DNA of 13,780 nucleotides, taken from the NCBI GenBank assembly GCA_903879465.1, contig CAIRLQ010000243.1, forward strand, positions 1-13,780, in the 5' to 3' direction. This document shows, in pieces, positions 6,834-13,737 of this stretch. Within the stretch, counting starts at the first letter, position 1, and each line of letters begins with the position of its first letter. This stretch comes from an uncultured Opitutia bacterium. GTDB taxonomy: Bacteria; Verrucomicrobiota; Verrucomicrobiia; Opitutales; UBA953. The translations under genes and the position numbers were made by a program. The notes below the pieces were generated by a model. The model did not search any database. It had not been told where the DNA came from and saw only the letters and a list, made by a program, of their open reading frames with translations.

Positions 6834-7760
6834 ATGCCTCGCGATTCCGGCCAGACCGCCCGCCTCGTGCGTCGTTTGCGCTGGGATGAGCTCGATGCGG
6901 CCTGGTTGCGGAGTTTCGTCGAACTAGCGCGGGCGGAAGATCTCGAAGGCGCTGGCCTCCGCCAGCGCCCGGTGCGCGGTGGCGATCCGTCCGCCGCCTT
7001 GCTGGTCGGCAACGCTCACGCTCGGGCCCGGATTGTGGCCCGCCGCCCGATGACCATCGCCGGATTAGGCCTGATGGAAATCGTTTTCGCAGCCTACGGC
7101 GGGCGCTGCCACGGCAAGCCGCTCGCTTATGACGGCCAGTTCGTGCCTGCGGATACGGCCGTCGCCGAAGTCGAAGGTCCAGCGGCGGAGTTACTTTCCG
7201 CCGAGCGGATTCTTCTCAACTTCATGCAGCGTCTTTGCGGCGTTGCCACGCGTACGCACGAGCATGTGCAGGCCCTCGGTTCCTCTCCCACCAAGCTACT
7301 CGACACGCGGAAGACGACCCCAGGATTCCGCATGCTGGAAAAATATGCAGTCGGGCAGGGCGGCGGCTACAATCACCGCCTCGGCCTTTTCGACCGTATC
7401 ATGGTGAAGGATAATCACCTCGCTGCCGGCGATGCCACGGCATCCCGCCGACTGACCGAACTGGTCATAAGGGCCCGGGAGAGTCGCCCAGATTTACTGG
7501 TCGAGGTCGAGGTCGACCGTTTGGCGCAGATCGAGCCGGTACTCGCGGCCGGTGCGGATGTCATCCTGTTAGATAATTTCAGCTTGGCGGATTTGCGCGA
7601 GGCCATCCCGATGCTCCGCGGCGAAGCTTGGTCGGAGGTCAGCGGTGGCGTGAATCTAGCGACACTTCCTCAAATCGGCGCCTTGGCTCCGGATTTTGTT
7701 TCTTGCGGCGGTATCACCCACGCGGCGCCATGGTGCGACCTCGGTCTTGACTGGTCCTGA
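6834..7760 (+). CDS. nadC: Nicotinate-nucleotide pyrophosphorylase (quinolinate phosphoribosyltransferase)
   Basis: NadC joins quinolinate and PRPP to give nicotinate mononucleotide, CO2 and PPi in de novo NAD synthesis. Motifs in the 308-residue protein are ERILLNFMQRLCGVATRT (124-141), DTRKTTPGFRMLEKYA (157-172, Lys160), HRLGLFDRIMVKDNHL (181-196), VEVEV (223-227), VILLDNF (243-249) and SGGV (270-273). The open frame continues upstream to 6717 inside dnaJ, but the ATG at 6834 lies just before the first family-like helix and avoids the overlap, so I use it. The PRPP/quinolinate-binding Arg and Lys positions are present. It is 40 bp after dnaJ with no terminator between, and 4 bp before birA. 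No nadA or nadB is in view. Confidence 0.95.
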   Translation: MPRDSGQTARLVRRLRWDELDAAWLRSFVELARAEDLEGAGLRQRPVRGGDPSAALLVGNAHARARIVARRPMTIAGLGLMEIVFAAYGGRCHGKPLAYDGQFVPADTAVAEVEGPAAELLSAERILLNFMQRLCGVATRTHEHVQALGSSPTKLLDTRKTTPGFRMLEKYAVGQGGGYNHRLGLFDRIMVKDNHLAAGDATASRRLTELVIRARESRPDLLVEVEVDRLAQIEPVLAAGADVILLDNFSLADLREAIPMLRGEAWSEVSGGVNLATLPQIGALAPDFVSCGGITHAAPWCDLGLDWS

Positions 7761-7764
7761 CGCC

Positions 7765-8754
7765 ATGTCCGTTCTCGATAGCAGCATATTGCTCGCATTC
7801 CTTGAGGCCGAGGGCGAACCCGTCAGCGGCGATCGGCTTGCGAAGGAACTCGGCGTTTCCCGCGTAGCCATCTGGAGTCGGCTGGAGCGATTGCGGGCGA
7901 GCGGGTTCGGCTTCAAGGCCTCGACGCGCAGAGGCTATCAGCTGAAGACTGTCCCGCGGGAGATCAACGCGGCCTTGCTGGATGCGCACCTCCGGCGATT
8001 AAAAGTCCGTTCCGAAATAGAATTCCTGGCGTCGGTCGACAGCACTAACTCTGAGGCCGAGCGGCGACTCGCGGCCGGACAGGAGGCCCCCTTCGGCGTG
8101 CTCGCCCGGGTACAGAGCGCCGGGCGCGGCCGCCTCGGCCGCAAGTGGCACAGCGGCCAGGTCGGCAATCTTTACCTCTCCCTCGCGTTCCGGCCCTTCA
8201 TTCCGCCCGACCGGCTGAAGCCGTTCACGTTATGGATGGGTTTGGCCCTCTGTGCGCACATCGAGCAAGCCCATGGCCTCAAGTTGGGATTGAAGTGGCC
8301 GAATGACCTGCAGACGCCGGAGGGCCACAAGGTCGCCGGCATGCTCACCGAGGCACGACTCGACGCCGATTCCGTGCGCGAATTGGTCTTCGGGATCGGC
8401 CTTAACATCACTGGTCAGGCCAAGGATTTTCCGGCAGAAATTCGCACCCTAGCGAGTTCGCTCGAGCAGGCGCTCGGCCGAGCGCTGGACATTAACCAGG
8501 TCGCGGCCAGCGTCATCGCCGCTTTGTTGCGTGCGTGGGAACAGTTTGAAGACGGTGCTTGGTCGCGATCTTTCCGTAAGCTCTGGCTTCACCACGACGT
8601 GTTAGTCGGAAAGTCCGTGCGCGTTGGTCTGCGCGGCGATCCCATCGCGGGCATCGTGGATGGCATCGACGACGAGGGCTCATTGATCCTGCGGACGGGG
8701 GGCGGGCGTCGTAAGGTGGTCTCCTCTGGCGAGGTCACGCTCCGGAAGCCGTAG
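7765..8754 (+). CDS. birA: Biotin--protein ligase with N-terminal HTH (bifunctional BirA)
   Basis: BirA activates biotin as biotinyl-AMP and attaches it to acetyl-CoA carboxylase and similar enzymes. In the 329-residue protein, residues 1-60 form a winged helix-turn-helix (GDRLAKELGVSRVAIWSRLERL at 22-43, wing TRRGYQL). The ligase core follows: VDSTNSEA (91-98), QSAGRGRLGRKW (117-128, the adenylate loop), LKWPNDL (176-182), KVAGMLTEA (189-197) and GIGLNI (210-215). A C-terminal SH3-like domain covers about 280-326. The HTH marks the class II form that usually also represses biotin genes; none is in this window. I chose the ATG at 7765, 4 bp after nadC, because the frame upstream overlaps nadC. 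Confidence 0.95.
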   Translation: MSVLDSSILLAFLEAEGEPVSGDRLAKELGVSRVAIWSRLERLRASGFGFKASTRRGYQLKTVPREINAALLDAHLRRLKVRSEIEFLASVDSTNSEAERRLAAGQEAPFGVLARVQSAGRGRLGRKWHSGQVGNLYLSLAFRPFIPPDRLKPFTLWMGLALCAHIEQAHGLKLGLKWPNDLQTPEGHKVAGMLTEARLDADSVRELVFGIGLNITGQAKDFPAEIRTLASSLEQALGRALDINQVAASVIAALLRAWEQFEDGAWSRSFRKLWLHHDVLVGKSVRVGLRGDPIAGIVDGIDDEGSLILRTGGGRRKVVSSGEVTLRKP

Positions 8755-8799
8755 GCAACCAACCTTGCCCTGCGCCGGCCGGGTCGTTAAGCCTAGGAT

Positions 8800-9552
8800 G
8801 TGGCCCTGCTCTGTTTTGATGTCGGCAATACGCACACCCACTGGGGCGTGGTGGAGGGCCGGCGCGTATTGATGCAGGGCGAGCTGCCGACGCAAAGCCT
8901 GGATACGCCGGCCTTGCAGGCGCTGCTGGATAAGTATGCCGCTGCCGGGGTGGCTTTGGCCAGCGTGGTGCCCAAGGTGACTGCGGTCATTCACCCGGTA
9001 CTGCTTAGCAGCGGCCGGCCGTTTTACCATTTGCAGCATGACACCGTGCGCGGGCTCGGCTTTGATTATCCCAAGCCGGCGGAAGTCGGGCAAGATCGGC
9101 TCGCCGATTGCGTCGGGGCGCAGTGCGTTGCCGGAGCTCCCGCCGTCATCATCGGTATGGGTACCGCCACGACCGTCGATATTCTAACCGAGCGCGGCTA
9201 TGCCGGCGGGATCATCGCCCCCGGGTTGGGTGTCATGACCCAGTACCTGCATGAGCGTACGGCTTTGTTGCCTGCGCTTGATCCCGCGTCGTTGTTGGGC
9301 GGTCCCGCCATCGGCAAGTCAACCGTCGACGCCATGCGGGCGGGCTGTGCTCTCGGTTTCGCCGGCATGATCGGCGCCTTGCTCGATGGCGTTTGCGCCG
9401 AGCTCGTCCGTCAGGGGTCGCCGATGCCTAAGGTGATTGTCACCGGCGGCGCCGCGGTTTACCTGCCAGCCGCTTGGCGCGATCGGGTGTCACACGAGCC
9501 ACACCTGACCCTAATCGGATTAGCCGAGGCGCATCGCCGTCACTTTTCATGA
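8800..9552 (+). CDS. coaX: Type III pantothenate kinase, GTG start
   Basis: CoaX phosphorylates pantothenate, the first step of coenzyme A synthesis; type III enzymes belong to the ASKHA fold and are not feedback-inhibited by CoA. The 250-residue protein shows the phosphate loop DVGNT (7-11), GQDRLAD (97-103), the second phosphate motif GMGTATTVD (119-127), GGIIAPG (136-142) and TGGAAVYLP (215-223). An in-frame TAG lies at 8794-8796 and no ATG is available near the conserved N-terminus, so GTG at 8800 is the start. It is 45 bp after birA; birA-coaX adjacency is common in bacteria. The stop overlaps the following ATG (ATGA). Confidence 0.95.
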   Translation: MALLCFDVGNTHTHWGVVEGRRVLMQGELPTQSLDTPALQALLDKYAAAGVALASVVPKVTAVIHPVLLSSGRPFYHLQHDTVRGLGFDYPKPAEVGQDRLADCVGAQCVAGAPAVIIGMGTATTVDILTERGYAGGIIAPGLGVMTQYLHERTALLPALDPASLLGGPAIGKSTVDAMRAGCALGFAGMIGALLDGVCAELVRQGSPMPKVIVTGGAAVYLPAAWRDRVSHEPHLTLIGLAEAHRRHFS

Positions 9553-9758
9553 GTCAGCCTGATCCTAACCGTAAACTCCGATGGATGGTGCCCGTGCTGG
9601 CCCTTATCGTCATTGGGCAGGCCGGATTCTTCGTATACGTCCTCTTTTCGAAGGACAAGCTACCCCCCGCCTGGCCGATGCTGGCCGGGGATATCCTCTT
9701 CTCGCTGTTAGTCCTGTTCGTGCTTTGGCGGACGTTAGGCCGCCGGGGCAAGGACTAG
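9549..9758 (+). CDS. Two-TM small membrane protein of unknown function (69 aa)
   Basis: The ATG overlaps the coaX stop by 4 bp, so it is translationally coupled. A polar N-terminus (SQPDPNRKLRW) is followed by one membrane segment (about 12-33, VPVLALIVIGQAGFFVYVLF), a short loop SKDKLPPAWP, a second membrane segment (about 43-61, LAGDILFSLLVLFVLW) and a basic tail RRGKD. By the positive-inside rule both ends are cytoplasmic. I do not recognise a family. Its stop codon TAG shares bases with the stop of the convergent pfkB-type gene (CTAG at 9755-9758). Coding is supported by the overlap and the clean hydrophobic pattern. Confidence 0.7.
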   Translation: MSQPDPNRKLRWMVPVLALIVIGQAGFFVYVLFSKDKLPPAWPMLAGDILFSLLVLFVLWRTLGRRGKD

Positions 9759-10699
9759 GCCTTCATCAGTTTTAGGAGCTCTTTGCGGCGGGCCCGGATC
9801 TCGCGGCAGCCAGCTTTGGCTAGCCGGTCGGTCGAGAAGGCTTCCACGGTCAGGCTGGCCACGGCTGTGCCGTAGACCATGGCCTGCTTGAGGGAGGCGA
9901 AGTCGGTGGTGCCGACCGAGGCAAGGTAGCCCAGCAGGGCTCCAGCGAAACTATCACCAGCGCCCGTGGGGTCGCGCAGTTCCGTCACCGGATACGCCGG
10001 CAGCGCGAAGAGACCGTCTTCGTGGAAAAGCACGGCGCCATGTTCGCCCTTCTTGATGATCACCGTCTTGCAACCATGTTTGCGTAGCTCGCGGCCCGCG
10101 ACAATCACGTTGGACTCGCCCGTGAGTTTGGTGGACTCGGTATCGTTGATCACCAGTAGGTCGGCGCGGCGCATGACCTCGCCGAGTTTTTCCCGTTGGG
10201 TCTCGATCCAGATATCAATCGTATCAGCGAGGACGAAGCGAGGGGCGGTGAGCTGATTGAGGACTTCGAGTTGCAGGTCGGGGCGGATGTTGCCGAGCAT
10301 CACAAAAGGCGAGGCACGGTGGGCCTCGTTGAGCCGCGGCTTGAAATGCTCGAAGACGTTGAGCTGGAGGTCCTCAGTGTCGCGGCGGTTATAATTCTCG
10401 TGATAGCGACCGCGCCAGAAGAACGTGCGCCCGCTCGCATCGGTGAGCAGGCCGTCGAGATCGATGCCGCGCTTTGCGAGCTTCTTGCGGTCGCGATCAC
10501 GGAAGTCATGGCCGACGACCCCGACGATGCGCGGGGCGGCGAAATAGCTCGCGGCGAGGCACGCATACGAAGCGCTGCCTCCCAGAATGCGCTCACCTTT
10601 GTCGTGAGGCGTGACAATACTGTCGTAGGCGACGGAGCCGACGACGAGGACCGGGTCGGGCTCGCGGCCCTTGTTCTTGATGCGGGTGGGAGAGGTCAT
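9755..10699 (-). CDS. PfkB/ribokinase-family sugar kinase
   Basis: This 314-residue kinase has PfkB signatures. The N-terminal part includes VLVVGSVAYDSI (17-28) and the ligand-binding glycine pair in ILGGSASYACLAA (38-50). The C-terminal signature DPTGAGDSFAGALLGYLA (243-260) contains the anion-hole GAGD, with Asp249 as predicted catalytic base. NDTESTKLTG (185-194) is the usual NExE-like phosphate/metal region in variant form. The substrate cannot be read from sequence; ribose, a nucleoside or another sugar is possible. Its ATG overlaps the Nudix stop in ATGA, so it is coupled to that gene. The 3' end overlaps the microprotein gene on the other strand by 4 bp. Confidence 0.88.
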   Translation of the reverse strand: MTSPTRIKNKGREPDPVLVVGSVAYDSIVTPHDKGERILGGSASYACLAASYFAAPRIVGVVGHDFRDRDRKKLAKRGIDLDGLLTDASGRTFFWRGRYHENYNRRDTEDLQLNVFEHFKPRLNEAHRASPFVMLGNIRPDLQLEVLNQLTAPRFVLADTIDIWIETQREKLGEVMRRADLLVINDTESTKLTGESNVIVAGRELRKHGCKTVIIKKGEHGAVLFHEDGLFALPAYPVTELRDPTGAGDSFAGALLGYLASVGTTDFASLKQAMVYGTAVASLTVEAFSTDRLAKAGCREIRARRKELLKLMKA

Positions 10700-11253
10700 G
10701 AGAAAAGTTCAGGGCGGGCATCGCGCAGGCGGTAGAGTGCGAGCAATGCGAGGGAATGTTGGGCGGGGTCGACGAGCGCCGAAGCCAGCGCAACCTTCGG
10801 GCTGAGGCAGAGAACCTGCAGCTCCTCATGTTCATCTGGAGCCCTGTTTGCAGTGGGCCGGACGCCCTCCAGTAGTATGAAATGACAGCGGTTGGATTGG
10901 ATGGCGGGGTTCGGCGCACAGGTGGCGAGTAGCTGGGCGCGGCCACCGGCGAAGCCGGTTTCCTCTTCCGTCTCGCGTACCGCTGCCAGCACCGGATCTT
11001 CACCGGGTTCAACCATGCCCCCGGGCGGTTCGGTGGAAAGTTCGCGCGTGCCGAAACGATATTGTCGCACCATCACCAGCCGCCCATCTTCGGTGATCGG
11101 CAGTGCGAGGACCCAATCGGGGCCGCGTAGCACAAAAAAATCACCCGCTCGTTTGTCGAGCGGGTGATTGCAATGTTCCTTGTAGACCCGGAAAACTCGG
11201 CAGTCGGCGAAGAGCGCTTCATGCTGGACGGACCAGCGTGCGGGCGCCGACAT
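10696..11253 (-). CDS. Nudix hydrolase, ADP-ribose pyrophosphatase-like
   Basis: This 185-residue Nudix enzyme cleaves a nucleoside diphosphate linked to another moiety. The Nudix box is complete at 79-101: G79-x5-E85-x7-R93-E94-x-x-E97-E98-x-G100-F101, embedded in EPPGGMVEPGED. The preceding strand DGRLVMVRQYRFGTRELSTEPPGG and the N-terminal stretch are typical of the ADP-ribose/NDP-sugar subgroup, so AMP plus a sugar phosphate are likely products; the exact substrate is unknown. It begins 9 bp after the LysM gene and overlaps the kinase gene by 4 bp. Codons 29-40 (NHPLDKRAGDFF) coincide with a perfect terminator-like hairpin, listed separately. The start at 11253 keeps the family's N-terminal strands and so is preferred over the internal Met61. 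Confidence 0.9.
   Translation of the reverse strand: MSAPARWSVQHEALFADCRVFRVYKEHCNHPLDKRAGDFFVLRGPDWVLALPITEDGRLVMVRQYRFGTRELSTEPPGGMVEPGEDPVLAAVRETEEETGFAGGRAQLLATCAPNPAIQSNRCHFILLEGVRPTANRAPDEHEELQVLCLSPKVALASALVDPAQHSLALLALYRLRDARPELFS
11134..11169 (-). terminator. Intrinsic terminator-like hairpin inside the Nudix coding sequence
   Basis: Read on the minus strand, AATCACCCGCTCG (11169-11157), loop ACAAA and CGAGCGGGTGATT (11151-11139) form a perfect 13-bp stem. The stem ends in two Ts and five more follow, making seven Ts (11140-11134). It lies 85 nt into the Nudix gene and about 95 nt after the LysM stop. The structure is complete; whether it terminates in vivo depends on ribosomes covering it. 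Confidence 0.7.
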
Positions 11254-11262
11254 GCAGGCAGC

Positions 11263-11778
11263 TTACTTGGTTTTCAGCTTCTGACCGATCTGAAGGCGGT
11301 TCGCATTGACGCCAGGATTGAGATCCTGGAGAGACTTCAGCGAGATACCGGCCTTCTTGGCGATACCGCCGAGCGTGTCGCCCTTAGCGACAGCGTACTC
11401 GCCAGGACCAGCAGGAGCGGCGGTCTTGCTACCAGCGCTACCACCAGCAACGGCGGCCGGAGCCTTTTTGGCGACGGTCTGCAGGGTGGTGATGGCGTCT
11501 TGGAAAGACTTGTTGTTCGCTTCGGAAGCGGACTTGAAGGCGGCGAGGTCGGCGTTGATGGCCTGGACGTCGGCGGCGGAAGCCTTGCCGGCGATCGCGG
11601 AGCCGAGTTCAGCCGCGGTTTGGGCGGCCTTGGCGGCTTCGTCGTTGGCCTTGGCGGCTTCGCCCTTGGCCTTGATGCCAAGCACGAGGCCGGCGGCGCC
11701 GAGAGCGAAACCAAGGACACCCACGATGAGCGGGAGCTTGGATTCGGATGAAGAGGAGGAGATGCTGTCGTTTTCCAT
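11263..11778 (-). CDS. Membrane-anchored coiled-coil protein with C-terminal LysM domain
   Basis: This is a 171-residue protein. Residues 1-13 are Ser/acidic, then one membrane segment (about 15-35, LPLIVGVLGFALGAAGLVLGI). An Ala/Lys-rich helical region with heptad character follows (36-105), then an Ala/Gly/Pro linker (105-125) and a single LysM domain (127-170: YAVAKGDTLGGIAKKAGISLKSLQDLNPGVNANRLQIGQKL). LysM binds peptidoglycan, so the protein likely spans from inner membrane to cell wall. I know of no named function. No Shine-Dalgarno precedes the ATG; instead the mRNA reads CTCCTCCTACT, which matches the anti-Shine-Dalgarno. It heads the unit LysM-Nudix-kinase and is divergent from the tRNA gene. 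Confidence 0.85.
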   Translation of the reverse strand: MENDSISSSSSESKLPLIVGVLGFALGAAGLVLGIKAKGEAAKANDEAAKAAQTAAELGSAIAGKASAADVQAINADLAAFKSASEANNKSFQDAITTLQTVAKKAPAAVAGGSAGSKTAAPAGPGEYAVAKGDTLGGIAKKAGISLKSLQDLNPGVNANRLQIGQKLKTK

Positions 11779-11822
11779 AGTAGGAGGAGTTTTGCGGGTT
11801 GGAACGGTTTGAGATTAGCAGT

Positions 11823-11851
11823 TTGACAGATACGGCAACACCAAATCAAGG
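11823..11851 (+). promoter_or_regulatory. Possible tRNA-Pro promoter and small inverted repeat
   Basis: A perfect -35 box TTGACA (11823-11828) lies 37 nt before the tRNA 5' end, the right distance for transcription to start a few bases upstream. No good -10 hexamer is visible at the 17-nt spacing (TCAAGG). The spacer also holds AACACC/GGTGTT (11837-11842 and 11850-11855), a 6-bp inverted repeat that may be an operator or chance. Confidence 0.33.
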
Positions 11852-11865
11852 TGTTCTTCGGGTAT

Positions 11866-11941
11866 CGGGCAGTATCTCAATTGGTAGAGTCCCTGCTTTG
11901 GGAGCAGGGTGTTGCAGGTTCAAGTCCTGTCTGCCCGACCA
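11866..11941 (+). tRNA. tRNA-Pro (anticodon UGG)
   Basis: The 76-nt sequence folds as a full cloverleaf. The acceptor stem CGGGCAG pairs with CTGCCCG over 7 bp, beginning with the C1-G72 pair typical of tRNA-Pro. The D-arm has three clear pairs (CTC/GAG) around AATTGGTA. The anticodon stem CCTGC/GCAGG encloses TTTGGGA, giving anticodon TGG. The T-arm GCAGG/CCTGT has loop TTCAAGT. The discriminator is A73 and the CCA end is encoded. Position 10-25 of the D-stem is a T-T mismatch. It is convergent with purM, 31 bp away. Confidence 0.95.
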
Positions 11942-11954
11942 CCCGGTCTTGGAT

Positions 11955-11982
11955 TTACGCTAAATTGACAATTTAGGCGTAA
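11955..11982. terminator. Hairpin across the purM stop codon, between tRNA-Pro and purM
   Basis: TTACGC-TAAATTG (11955-11967) and CAATTTA-GGCGTAA (11969-11982) are inverted copies with one extra G in the right arm. The folded form has about 11 pairs and a short loop. The right arm includes the last purM codons and its stop (11973-11975). No T-tract follows in either direction, so it is not a classic intrinsic terminator; it may still separate the convergent tRNA and purM transcripts or protect a 3' end. Confidence 0.45.
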
Positions 11983-13181
11983 GTCAGAACCTGCCCATCC
12001 TTGATCACCGTGACGTGATTAGCCCCGTCAGGGCGGGTCGAAGCTTCGGTTCGCCCAATAACCTTAGCAGCCAAGCCAAGCTCGTCGGCGAGCTTAAGCG
12101 CCACGGCGACATCGCCGGGCTCGAGGAAGATTTCCAGGCGATGCCCCATGTTGTAAACCTGATGCATTTCCTTGGCATCGGTGCCGCTGACTTTGGCGAT
12201 CTCCGCGAAAATCGGCGGGGTGGGGAAGAGGGAATCTTTGATGAAATGAACTTGCGTGCCGAATCGGCGGCACTTGGTCTGGCCGCCGCCTGAGCAATGA
12301 ACAATTCCCTTAACGCGCTGATTACCTAGTACTTGTAGAAGCCTTAAGGCGTATGGAGCATAGGTGCGGGTCGGCGAGAGCAGGGCTTGGCCGACGGTCA
12401 GGGACGAGCCTGGCAGCGGGTCGGTCATCTTATGAGGTCCGCAATACGCTAGGTCGGCCGGCGTGGCCTTGTCGTAGGTCTCCGGATACTTCTCAGCGTA
12501 ATACTTCGAAAGCAGTTCGTGGCGGGCGCTGGTTAGGCCATTCGAGCCGATGCCGCTATTCTCGCCTTTCTCATAGGCACAGCGTCCGCCGGAAGCGATG
12601 CCGACGATAAACAGCCCGGGCCCGACGCGCGCTGCGTCGACGACGTCCTTGCGGGATAGGATGGCCGTGGCGGTCGAATCAACGGTCAGGGTTGGGGTAA
12701 GGTCTCCTACGTCGGCGGTTTCGCCGCCGCCGGAAGTAATCCCAAATCCTTGGGCGCGCAGCATGGCGAGAACTTCCTCGGTGCCTTCGATGAGCTCAGA
12801 GAGGATGGCCCCGGGAATGGCACGTGCGTTGCGATTGATCGTAGAGGAAAGAATCACGCCCTTCGTCACGCCGACACAGAGTAGGTCATCGATGTTCATC
12901 ACGATGCTATCCTGTGCGATACCGCGGAAGACGGCGGCATCGCCGGTCTCTTTCCACCAAAGATAAGCGAGCAGGGCCTTTGTGCCGGAGCCGTCGGAAT
13001 GTGTGACCACACACTGCTCGGGATTGCCGGTGAGATGGTCGGGGACAATCTTGCAGAACGCCGAAGGATAAAGCCCGCGGTCGAGGCGGTCCACGGCGGC
13101 GTGCACCTCGCTCTTCGAGGCGGAGACTCCGCGGGCCGCGTAGCGACCTGAATCGGAGGAGGGCTTGCTTTCGTGCGCCAT
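11973..13181 (-). CDS. purM: Phosphoribosylformylglycinamidine cyclo-ligase (AIR synthetase), long form
   Basis: PurM closes the imidazole ring of purines, turning FGAM into AIR with ATP. Motifs in the 402-residue protein are DGSGTK (63-68), IAQDSIVMNIDDLLCVG (88-104), GGGETADVGD (151-160), NGLTSAR (214-220), SPTRTYAP (269-276), HCSGGGQTKCRRF (295-307) and YNMGHRLEIFL (343-353). It is longer than the roughly 345-residue enterobacterial type and has WWKETGDAAVFRGIAQD and a CRRF insert that resemble the Bacteroidota-style enzyme. It has an extra polar N-terminus (1-22). It stands alone on its strand, with a likely promoter at 13194-13221 that leaves a leader of only a few bases. Confidence 0.93.
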   Translation of the reverse strand: MAHESKPSSDSGRYAARGVSASKSEVHAAVDRLDRGLYPSAFCKIVPDHLTGNPEQCVVTHSDGSGTKALLAYLWWKETGDAAVFRGIAQDSIVMNIDDLLCVGVTKGVILSSTINRNARAIPGAILSELIEGTEEVLAMLRAQGFGITSGGGETADVGDLTPTLTVDSTATAILSRKDVVDAARVGPGLFIVGIASGGRCAYEKGENSGIGSNGLTSARHELLSKYYAEKYPETYDKATPADLAYCGPHKMTDPLPGSSLTVGQALLSPTRTYAPYALRLLQVLGNQRVKGIVHCSGGGQTKCRRFGTQVHFIKDSLFPTPPIFAEIAKVSGTDAKEMHQVYNMGHRLEIFLEPGDVAVALKLADELGLAAKVIGRTEASTRPDGANHVTVIKDGQVLTYA

Positions 13182-13193
13182 GGCTCTTGCGTG

Positions 13194-13221
13194 CTTATCT
13201 CCGACCCTGCTATTGGGTCAA
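13194..13221 (-). promoter_or_regulatory. Putative purM promoter
   Basis: Read on the minus strand, TTGACC (13221-13216), a 16-nt spacer and GATAAG (13199-13194) resemble a sigma-70 promoter. The -10 ends 12 nt before the purM ATG, so the mRNA leader would be about 5-7 nt long. Confidence 0.42.
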
Positions 13222-13234
13222 CGCCCTTCTCCTC

Positions 13235-13690
13235 GTGCTGCGATTCTTCCTCCATCCAGACAAGCCATGGTTGCGACGCCTGGCGGCCGCCCTAGCGGGT
13301 TTGCTACTCGGGCTTTTGTTGGTTTTCGTCTGGGGCCTGCTCAACCACTTTTCGGTTCGTCGACTCGCCGCGGACTTACGCCAAGCCTACGACACCCGCG
13401 ACGCGCGCGCGATGGAACAGCTCTTCTGCTGGGAGGGTGTGGATGACAAGACGCGCGCCCGCGTCCGCCTCGTGATCCTTCAGGAATTCGAGCTACCGGT
13501 CGAGACCGTGTCGGTGCGGCCATTGACCTTGCTTGATCGCAACTCTGGCCCGGGCCTCCGCCCGAATCTTAAACCCGCTGCGACCGTCGAAGTCATCTAC
13601 GCTTCGCCCGATCACCTTTCCTCGGCCTTCTTGGTCGGGCGCGACGGCTGGTGGCGGCACCGTTTAGTGGTCATGGTGCCAGCCAATTGA
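13235..13690 (+). CDS. Membrane-anchored protein of unknown function
   Basis: A basic N-terminus (LRFFLHPDKPWLRR) leads into one strong membrane segment (about residues 15-37, LAAALAGLLLGLLLVFVWGLL). The remaining region is polar: SVRRLAADLRQAYDTRDARAMEQLFCWEGVDDKTRARVR suggests two helices, then strands around VETVSVRPL, ATVEVIYAS, SSAFLVG and RHRLVVMVPAN. The helix-then-sheet order is like small NTF2-like or Tim44-type soluble domains, but I do not recognise it. No ATG fits. The frame is open back to TTG 13187, but that start would lie 5 bp from the divergent purM ATG and upstream of purM's own -35 box, so GTG 13235 is preferred (151 aa); TTG 13271 is also possible. Confidence 0.68.
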   Translation: MLRFFLHPDKPWLRRLAAALAGLLLGLLLVFVWGLLNHFSVRRLAADLRQAYDTRDARAMEQLFCWEGVDDKTRARVRLVILQEFELPVETVSVRPLTLLDRNSGPGLRPNLKPAATVEVIYASPDHLSSAFLVGRDGWWRHRLVVMVPAN

Positions 13691-13699
13691 CGCCGATTC

Positions 13700-13729
13700 T
13701 TGACAGCGACCCCGCGGCCTCCCCTTAAT
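13700..13729 (+). promoter_or_regulatory. Putative promoter of the last, partial gene
   Basis: A consensus -35 TTGACA (13700-13705), an 18-nt spacer and CTTAAT (13724-13729, four of six consensus bases) lie just before the ATG at 13738. Transcription would begin at or within a base or two of that ATG, implying a leaderless mRNA. Confidence 0.48.
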
Positions 13730-13737
13730 CGTGTCCT

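Noticed and set aside
11964..11969. TTGACA as a + strand promoter antisense to purM
   Set aside because: It is the loop region of the 11955-11982 inverted repeat and no -10 or gene follows.
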